NCBI GenBank assembly: GCA_000701945.1
Contig: JNKE01000022.1
Location: forward strand, 1 to 64,000
Reading direction: 5' to 3'
Origin: Anaerotruncus sp. MC2020
GTDB lineage: Bacteria; Bacillota; Clostridia; Oscillospirales; Ruminococcaceae
Length of the DNA stretch: 64,000 bases
In this document: one piece after another, positions 58,780-64,000 of the stretch
Layout of the letters: every line of letters starts with the position of its first letter
How positions within the stretch are numbered: the stretch's first letter is position 1
Made by a program: the position numbers and the translations under genes
The notes under the pieces: model-generated
What the model saw: the letters and a program-made list of their open reading frames with translations, nothing else
The model's database searches: none
Told to the model about the DNA's origin: nothing

Positions 58780-61494
58780 TTATTTCTTGCTTTCGAGGTA
58801 AACGTCAAATGCGTCCGTACCGCCTGTTGAGAGGTACGAATAGTACGCGAGGCATATGGAAGCGTCCTTTGCGTCGACCTTGCCGTCCTTGTTGACGTCA
58901 GCCGCCCACTTCTCGTTCTTGGTGAGAGCACTCTCGCCGCCCGTGGACAGCTTCGCATACTGCACGAGTATGAACGAAGCGTCGTTCGCGTCTATCTTGT
59001 TGTCGCGGTTCGGGTCGCCGAAGTCGTTGGGGAGCTCGCCGTGTTTGAGGCGGAGCGCCTTGCCCTCAGCGGCATAGCACACGAGCTCGGTGCCGTCACA
59101 CGTGAAATCAAGGGATTTGCCGTCAGAATCTGTAACTGTCAGCTTCTTGCCGTCCGCGGAGGGAGCCCATGTAAGGTCAGACGCTCTGCTCTGTCCGACA
59201 AATCTTCCCGTATGGTTTTCAAGGAATACGAACTGCCATGTCTCATCGGGAGTAACATCTCTCGGAATGCCCTTGATAACAGCTCCGTACACCAGCCAGT
59301 TTCCGATGAAAGCGGACATATCGGGCTTGTCGGGGTTACCGCCCTCGGGAGTGGTAGTCACGGGCGCTGTAGTCGAAGCCGAAGCTGTTGTGGTCTGAGC
59401 TGTAGTCGTCTGAGTTGTGGTCGTGGACTGCTCTGTTGTGGTGGTGTTGGTAGCTGTAGGCTGAGCTGTTGTAGTAGTTGTTGTGGTTGTAGACTGTGCT
59501 GTGGTCGAAGCCGCAGTCGATGTAGTCGAGGGCTGTGCTGTAGAAGATGTGCTTGCCGCAGTTGTAGCTGTAGTGGTTGTCGTAGTCTGAGTTGTGGTGG
59601 TCGCCGTGGTGGTTGTAGCCGTAGCCTGCGCCTTGTCGTAGTCGTCGAGGAGCACGAACGGCACCTGATGCTCGCTCGCGAAAGCCTCCGCATTGGAGCC
59701 CTTCAGACCAACGATAGTCTTGAAGTTGTTCATGCCGTTTATCTCGCACTGGGGATTTCTGAATATGAGGTAGTCACAGTCGCAGTCGTCAAACTCCGCC
59801 GAGAACTTGGCTACTGTTGCCGACAGGTCTAACGCCTTCAGGCTTGAGTTGTAGACAGCGCCCGTATTGAAGCGCTCAATGCCGTTCGGAACTGTGAATT
59901 CCTCGAGAGCCGTGCAGTTCTTGAACGCGCCGCCGCACTCGCCCCAGCCGAAGATGCAGTTGACGGAATCGGGGATAGCGACGTGCTTGATGAACTTATT
60001 GCCGTCGCAGGCATTCGCCGCGATTATCTCCACGCCGTCGGGAACAGTGTAGCTCTCGTCGGTCTTGCCCTGCGGGTAGAGCTTGAGCCACTTCATGTCC
60101 TTGTCGTATACGACGCCGTTATCGGAGGCGTAATTCTTGTTTTCCTTGTCGATGTTGACTGCCGTGAGCCTCGGGCAGTCGAGCGCATACGCGCCTATGT
60201 ACTCAACGGACGCGGGAACGTTCACCTCGCCGATATCGAGACCGTTGAAAGCCTTGTCTACGATAGTGCGAGTGCCGTCCTTGATGTCGAGCTTGTCGTA
60301 GTTGGAGTCGCCTTTGTAGCCGATGACTGTAGCTCCGCAGTAGAGCACGCCGTCGGGCTGGTTCTGATACCACTTGGTATCAGCAAACATATGAGCTGCC
60401 ACTTCTACGCTTGTGATATAATCGTCCGCGACCCAATCCTGCTTTTCTGAGTCCCAGTGACCGCCGCGGTACTTCTCGATGCCGCTTATGGAGGTGACCC
60501 TGCCGTTGAGCTCTATGGTCTCGAGCGACTTACAGCCCTGGAAGCCGCCGCACTCGAATACAGTATCCTTGCCGAGCTCTACCGCTGTCATTTTTGATAC
60601 GTTCTCGAAGCTGAGACCCGTGAATATGAGAGCCTCGCCGTCGGGAACGCTGAATACGCCCTCATAGCCCTCGGGGACTGCGAGTATGCGCTTCTGCTTT
60701 ACGGGAGTTTCAAGCCTGTTGCCGTTCTCGTCGTAGTTAACATCGTAATACTTGCCGAGCGCGCCATTGTACGAGAAGTAGGTCTTGTTGCCCTCAGCTA
60801 CGTTGATAGCTTTGAGAGAGGGCATATTCGAGCAGAAGTACCAATGGAGATAATTTACCGTAGAAGGCAGATTGATGACTGTGATATCGGGATTGCCTGC
60901 AAAGTTGAATTCCCCATTAACAACGCCCTCGGGAATAGTTACTTCGCCCTTTAAAGGCTCAACAGCCTCGAGAAGAATACTGCCCTTCTTGGATTCATAG
61001 GTATTGTAATCGTAATAGGTCGCATTCTTGTTGATGAGAAAGCCGTTTTCAATATAAAGGTTCTCGCTTTCCTCCGCCGTCTTGACCTTACAGCCCGCAG
61101 GCAGATAGTTCAAGCCGACATTTATTGCATATTTCGGGAGCGTTATCGAGGTGAGCCCGCTCATTCCCGACACATCGTAGCCGAAGTACACGTCTGTGAC
61201 CTTGACGCCGTCTATCTCGTCGGGGATAACGATATCTCCCTTAGCAGACGACTTCAGTCCTCTTATCTGAACATACTCTACCTCTTCATATGCGGAAGTG
61301 CCGTCGTCCTCCTTTACCTCCTCAAGGCGGGAAGCGGTACGGTAAAGGACATCGCCGTATTCAAGGTCCTTGTCCTCAGCTCCGTCGAGGATATTTGCTG
61401 CGACAGCGACGCATTTCTGCATCACAGGAGTCGGCACGAACGCGCCGACCGCTGTCAGCGCAGTACCGACAGCAATCAGTTTTCTCCAATTCAT
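58780..61494 (-). CDS. BspA-like LRR surface protein with Thr-rich linker and dockerin
   Basis: 904 residues. Signal peptide about 1-34. Residues about 60-600 hold degenerate LRR_5 repeats (SLETIELNGRVTSIS, VNVPASVEYIGAYALDCPRLTAVNID and others). A linker of about 90 residues is almost pure Thr with Ala/Ser/Gln (about 630-725), then a small beta domain (WQFVFLENHTGRFVGQSRAS, about 735-820) and a dockerin from residue 826 (loops DPNRDNKIDAND and DVNKDGKVDAKD). LRR_5 proteins bind host or glycan targets; here the dockerin would hang it on a scaffoldin. CAGGAGGT lies 7 nt before the ATG. Confidence 0.9.
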   Translation of the reverse strand: MNWRKLIAVGTALTAVGAFVPTPVMQKCVAVAANILDGAEDKDLEYGDVLYRTASRLEEVKEDDGTSAYEEVEYVQIRGLKSSAKGDIVIPDEIDGVKVTDVYFGYDVSGMSGLTSITLPKYAINVGLNYLPAGCKVKTAEESENLYIENGFLINKNATYYDYNTYESKKGSILLEAVEPLKGEVTIPEGVVNGEFNFAGNPDITVINLPSTVNYLHWYFCSNMPSLKAINVAEGNKTYFSYNGALGKYYDVNYDENGNRLETPVKQKRILAVPEGYEGVFSVPDGEALIFTGLSFENVSKMTAVELGKDTVFECGGFQGCKSLETIELNGRVTSISGIEKYRGGHWDSEKQDWVADDYITSVEVAAHMFADTKWYQNQPDGVLYCGATVIGYKGDSNYDKLDIKDGTRTIVDKAFNGLDIGEVNVPASVEYIGAYALDCPRLTAVNIDKENKNYASDNGVVYDKDMKWLKLYPQGKTDESYTVPDGVEIIAANACDGNKFIKHVAIPDSVNCIFGWGECGGAFKNCTALEEFTVPNGIERFNTGAVYNSSLKALDLSATVAKFSAEFDDCDCDYLIFRNPQCEINGMNNFKTIVGLKGSNAEAFASEHQVPFVLLDDYDKAQATATTTTATTTTQTTTTTTATTAASTSSTAQPSTTSTAASTTAQSTTTTTTTTAQPTATNTTTTEQSTTTTQTTTAQTTTASASTTAPVTTTPEGGNPDKPDMSAFIGNWLVYGAVIKGIPRDVTPDETWQFVFLENHTGRFVGQSRASDLTWAPSADGKKLTVTDSDGKSLDFTCDGTELVCYAAEGKALRLKHGELPNDFGDPNRDNKIDANDASFILVQYAKLSTGGESALTKNEKWAADVNKDGKVDAKDASICLAYYSYLSTGGTDAFDVYLESKK

Positions 61495-61550
61495 AGGTTT
61501 ACCTCCTGAACCAACTTAGCCCGTTCAAAGCGGGTCATAATAATATAAAT

Positions 61551-61579
61551 ATTATATCACACCATATATAAAATTGCAA
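61551..61579 (-). promoter_or_regulatory. Promoter of LRR-dockerin gene
   Basis: Minus-strand TTGCAA (61574-61579), 17 nt, TATAAT (61551-61556). Confidence 0.78.
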
Positions 61580-61632
61580 TACAAATCGGCAAATAATTTT
61601 CTGAAAAGGCTGAAAAATTGCTTGTTCGCCTC

Positions 61633-61661
61633 TTGCTATTTTCTCTGCCGTGTGGTATAAT
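61633..61661 (+). promoter_or_regulatory. prfB promoter
   Basis: TTGCTA (61633-61638), 17 nt, TATAAT (61656-61661). Confidence 0.78.
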
Positions 61662-61703
61662 GAATGTATATGTGCAAAATCCTATCTGAAAGGAAAAGTA
61701 TCC

Positions 61704-62822
61704 ATGATTATTCTTGACGAACTTAGAGTCGAAATGGTCGGCTACCGCAAGGAAGTAGAGGAGCTCGCCGACGTTCTGAGGATAAAAGCCGCAAAGGAAC
61801 GCGTGGCAGAGCTTAACGCCGAGACCGCAAAGGACGGCTTCTGGGACGACCTCGAAAACTCGCAGAAGGTGCTTCAGGAGACTAAGTCTCTCGAGCGCAA
61901 GATAGAGAAATTCAACAAGCTGAGCAACAACCTCGAGGACATCATCACCCTCATCGAGCTTTCGATAGAGGAGGACGACGAGAGCTCCGTTGAGGAGATA
62001 AAATCCGAGTCCGACGCCTTCAAGGCAAAACTCGAGGAGGAGAAGCTCTCAACCCTGCTCACGGGCGAGTACGACAGCGCAAACGCTATCCTCACCTTCC
62101 ACGCAGGCGCAGGCGGCACGGAGGCTCAGGACTGGGCGGAGATGCTCTACCGTATGTACAACCACTGGGCAGAACGCCACGAGTACAAGGTCGAACTCCT
62201 CGACTACCTCGACGGCGACGATGCGGGACTCAAATCCGCGTCCATTCTCATCGAGGGTGACAACGCCTACGGCTATATGAAGTCCGAATCGGGCGTACAC
62301 AGACTCGTCCGCGTGTCTCCCTTTGACGCGTCAGGCAGACGTCACACCTCCTTCGCAGCTCTCGAAGTAATGCCCGAAATAGACGATTCTATCGAGGTCG
62401 AGATACGCGACGAGGACATCGAAATGGAGGTATACCGTTCGAGCGGTGCGGGCGGACAGAAGGTCAACAAGACCAGCTCGGCTGTACGACTTATCCACAA
62501 GCCCACGGGCATCGTGGTATCGTGCCAGACCCAGCGAAGCCAGTACCAGAACAAGGACTACGCTATGAAGATGCTCCGCTCGAAGCTCATCGAGATAAAG
62601 GAGCGCGAGCACCTCGAGAAGATAGAGGATATCAAGGGCGTGCAGAACCAGATAGCATGGGGCTCGCAGATACGCTCCTACGTGTTCATGCCGTACACAC
62701 TCGTAAAGGACCACCGCACGGGCTTCGAGAACGGCAATATACAGGCTGTCATGGACGGCGACCTCGACGGCTTCATCAACGCCTACCTCAAGTCGCTCTC
62801 ACACGGAACATTACAGAAGTAA
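61704..62822 (+). CDS. prfB: Peptide chain release factor 2
   Basis: 372 residues from the ATG at 61704. Recognises UGA and UAA and triggers peptide release. The tripeptide anticodon SPF is in RVSPFDASG, and GGQ in SGAGGQKVNKTSSAV. The reading frame is continuous across the place where most bacteria have an in-frame UGA and +1 frameshift (here ADVLRIKAAKERVAELNAE), so the usual autoregulation is absent. AAAGGAAA lies about 8 nt before the ATG; the 18-codon upstream extension has no ribosome site. Confidence 0.96.
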   Translation: MIILDELRVEMVGYRKEVEELADVLRIKAAKERVAELNAETAKDGFWDDLENSQKVLQETKSLERKIEKFNKLSNNLEDIITLIELSIEEDDESSVEEIKSESDAFKAKLEEEKLSTLLTGEYDSANAILTFHAGAGGTEAQDWAEMLYRMYNHWAERHEYKVELLDYLDGDDAGLKSASILIEGDNAYGYMKSESGVHRLVRVSPFDASGRRHTSFAALEVMPEIDDSIEVEIRDEDIEMEVYRSSGAGGQKVNKTSSAVRLIHKPTGIVVSCQTQRSQYQNKDYAMKMLRSKLIEIKEREHLEKIEDIKGVQNQIAWGSQIRSYVFMPYTLVKDHRTGFENGNIQAVMDGDLDGFINAYLKSLSHGTLQK

Positions 62823-62834
62823 AGGAGAATTGAT

Positions 62835-63146
62835 ATGAAAATCGCATTCAAGGTAATAAACGTTTTACTCATCATATGGTCGGTCATCGCGATACTGAGC
62901 GCATTCATCAGCAGCGGTATCCTCGGAGCGGCAATAGCCTTCCTGTTCACCATGCTGACGCTGTTCATGGCGATAGCGGGCTTCAAGGGCGACTATACCC
63001 AGTGCAAGAAGCTGGCATACGTATCCCTCGTTTTCTCGGTAATAGGACTGTTCACATCAGGCTTCTCGGGAAGCTCGATAGTCTCGCTCATCCTGATGAT
63101 AGGCTATCTTGTGATGTGCATAACGCTCGAATCCAAATCATACTAA
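62835..63146 (+). CDS. Small integral membrane protein, unknown
   Basis: 103 residues with three or four hydrophobic segments (about 5-25, 29-48, 62-78, 82-97). No motif is recognised. AAAGGAG is 7 nt before the ATG and it is 12 nt downstream of prfB, so it is co-transcribed. A terminator follows. Confidence 0.8.
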   Translation: MKIAFKVINVLLIIWSVIAILSAFISSGILGAAIAFLFTMLTLFMAIAGFKGDYTQCKKLAYVSLVFSVIGLFTSGFSGSSIVSLILMIGYLVMCITLESKSY

Positions 63147-63149
63147 GAA

Positions 63150-63177
63150 AAAAGGCACCCGCGAGGGTGCTTTTTTT
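63150..63177 (+). terminator. prfB operon terminator
   Basis: AAAGGCACCC-gcga-GGGTGCTTTTTTT. Confidence 0.88.
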
Positions 63178-63213
63178 ATGCGTGATAATGCGCGCGAGAA
63201 CATTAACGGAAAC

Positions 63214-63243
63214 CACTGTAGGGAACGCCGCCCTCGGCGTTCC
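63214..63243 (-). repeat. Family C hairpin
   Basis: GTAGGGAACGCCG-ccct-CGGCGTTCC. Confidence 0.65.
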
Positions 63244-63274
63244 ACAAATTTGCAAATGGTTCCTGAAAATCATC

Positions 63275-63354
63275 GTAGGGGCGCCCTTTTAAGCAGCACA
63301 CCAAATCTATGATTTGGATTGTGATGCTATATGCAACTTGTTGTAGGGCGTCCG
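63275..63354 (+). repeat. Family A repeat, copy 12 (variant ends)
   Basis: Same rearranged form as copy 7: GTAGGGGCGCCCTTTT, main hairpin with TAT loop, CAAC-tt-GTTG, GTAGGGCGTCCG. Confidence 0.82.
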
Positions 63355-63374
63355 TTAGCAGACGTCAGATTCCG

Positions 63375-63612
63375 CGTTCGCAAACAATTCACCGGATTGT
63401 TTGCGAAGGGTGGTTTTATTAAAAATGATTATACGCCGTCCATAGGACGACACCAAGGGCTCTGCCCTTGGAACCCGCCAAGGACGCTGTCCTTGAAACC
63501 TGCCAAAGGCTCTGCCTTTGGAATCCGCCGGGGCGCTGCCCCAGACCCTGCCAAAGGGACATAGCCCCTTTGGAATCCCAATGTTCGCGCCATAATCTGT
63601 CAGAAACGTTAG
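63375..63612 (-). repeat. Family B hairpin-array repeat, copy 6
   Basis: Reverse order: TTCGCAAACAATTCACCGGA/TTGTTTGCGAA, CGCCGTCCATAGGACG, CAAGGGCTCTGCCCTTG, CAAGGACGCTGTCCTTG, CAAAGGCTCTGCCTTTG, GGGGCGCTGCCCC and CAAAGGGACATAGCCCCTTTG, joined by GAACCCGCC, AAACCTGCC, GAATCCGCC and GACCCTGCC. With copy 12 of family A it fills the 480 nt prfB-rlmH gap. Confidence 0.83.
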
Positions 63613-63626
63613 CAATCTCCGCGTGG

Positions 63627-64000
63627 TCACTTATGATACTTCCCGCCCGTGGATATCTGAAAACTGCGGTATATCTGCTCGAGGAGCATAACGCGCGCGA
63701 GCTGGTGCGGGAAGGTCATCTTCGACATCGAGAGCTTGAAGTCCCCGAGCGCCTTGACCTCGGGGTCGAGTCCGAATGAACTGCCGATGATGAAGGTGAC
63801 GGTGCTGATGCCGTCCACACCCGCTGAGGCTATCTTCTCCGCGAGCTCGGGACTGGTGAGCTGTCTGCCCTCGATACACATGGGTATCACCATGCCCTTG
63901 GCAAGCCTGCGTATCTGCTCGCCCTCTTTTTTCAGGGCGGCGGCTATCTCCTTCTCGGAGGGATTATCGCTGAGGCGGCACTCGTCGAGCTCGTGGAGCG
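63627..64000 (-). CDS. rlmH: 23S rRNA (pseudouridine1915-N3)-methyltransferase, C-terminal part
   Basis: Partial: 124 codons are inside the window and the 5' end lies beyond 64000. The frame is open to the edge (LHELDECRLSDNPSEKEIAAALKKEG-type start of the visible part). SPOUT-fold signatures are GVDGISTVTFIIGSSFGLDPEV (SAM knot) and the C-terminal MSKMTFPHQLARVMLLEQIYRSFQI..G.KYHK. It methylates pseudouridine 1915 of 23S rRNA. Confidence 0.93.
   Translation of the reverse strand, partial: LHELDECRLSDNPSEKEIAAALKKEGEQIRRLAKGMVIPMCIEGRQLTSPELAEKIASAGVDGISTVTFIIGSSFGLDPEVKALGDFKLSMSKMTFPHQLARVMLLEQIYRSFQISTGGKYHK

Noticed and set aside
59041-59832. Ser/Cys/Arg-rich plus-strand frame inside the LRR-dockerin gene
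   Set aside because: It is the complement of the Thr-rich linker and small domain; the low complexity comes from the repeated ACN codons.
61650-61703. Upstream part of prfB as the first exon of a programmed frameshift
   Set aside because: It is in the same frame with no stop codon, and lacks a ribosome site.

Overview
The window looks like chromosome of a cellulosome-producing, low-temperature-gut-type Ruminococcus (Oscillospiraceae, Clostridia). That is an inference. It rests on four separate secreted proteins carrying paired-EF-hand dockerin modules (a GH74-type xyloglucanase, a CAP protein, a VanY-type peptidase and a BspA-like LRR protein), Thr-rich linkers, AGGAGG ribosome sites, Firmicute promoters (TTGACA-17-TATAAT), CIRCE and T-box elements, and sporulation-type genes (dpaAB, ricT). 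Most genes are housekeeping; between them lie unusually many structured intergenic repeats.

Layout. 1-2023: 5' end of an rrn operon (minus strand) with its promoter, a NYN-LOTUS protein with a coupled 33-residue membrane protein, and a four-tRNA operon (Val-Asp-Phe-Gly). 2.2-5.1 kb: a small secreted protein and an HTH-cupin-acyl-CoA-synthetase fusion. 5.4-11.1 kb: CAP-dockerin, nadB, dockerin-VanY peptidase, nadC. 11.2-15.0 kb: cytidylate-kinase-like protein, GTP-type PEP carboxykinase (pckG), two overlapping unknown genes. 15.4-18.8 kb: CPBP protease, then an operon of a coiled-coil protein, a region-4-only sigma-like protein and an Orn/Lys/Arg decarboxylase behind a promoter with two LexA boxes. 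19.0-26.0 kb: GH74-dockerin, uvrC and a lipoprotein cluster containing a broken paralogue. 27.0-31.4 kb: rsmD-coaD-coiled-coil operon, zinc-ribbon membrane protein, dpaAB. 31.7-33.9 kb: CIRCE-groES-groEL. 34.1-36.9 kb: ABC-2 transporter pair and an XRE/DUF6442-like pair. 37.5-49.5 kb: one long sugar-uptake operon of eight genes (giant binding protein, two complete permease pairs, NHL/TPR protein, YIP1 protein, DUF5696-like protein) with no ATPase. 50.0-53.7 kb: tfoX-like, holB, ricT, queH, ybaK. 53.7-56.6 kb: CIRCE-controlled DUF6483-like/hsp20 operon and a Trp-T-box-controlled trpB2. 56.7-64.0 kb: zinc-ribbon/TPM pair, LRR-dockerin, prfB, a small membrane protein and a partial rlmH.

The most unusual content is not protein-coding. 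Four families of dispersed structured repeats fill nearly every long gap. Family A (12 copies, about 80 nt) folds on paper into a three-way junction whose stems show compensatory base changes between copies. Family B (6 copies, 120-250 nt) is a string of short variable hairpins between fixed end hairpins. Family C is a short GTAGGGG-hairpin REP. Family D (3 copies) is a nested hairpin of about 110 nt. One A copy sits inside the groES-groEL operon. These, the LexA-controlled mini-sigma operon and the eight-gene sugar locus are the best candidates for something undescribed.
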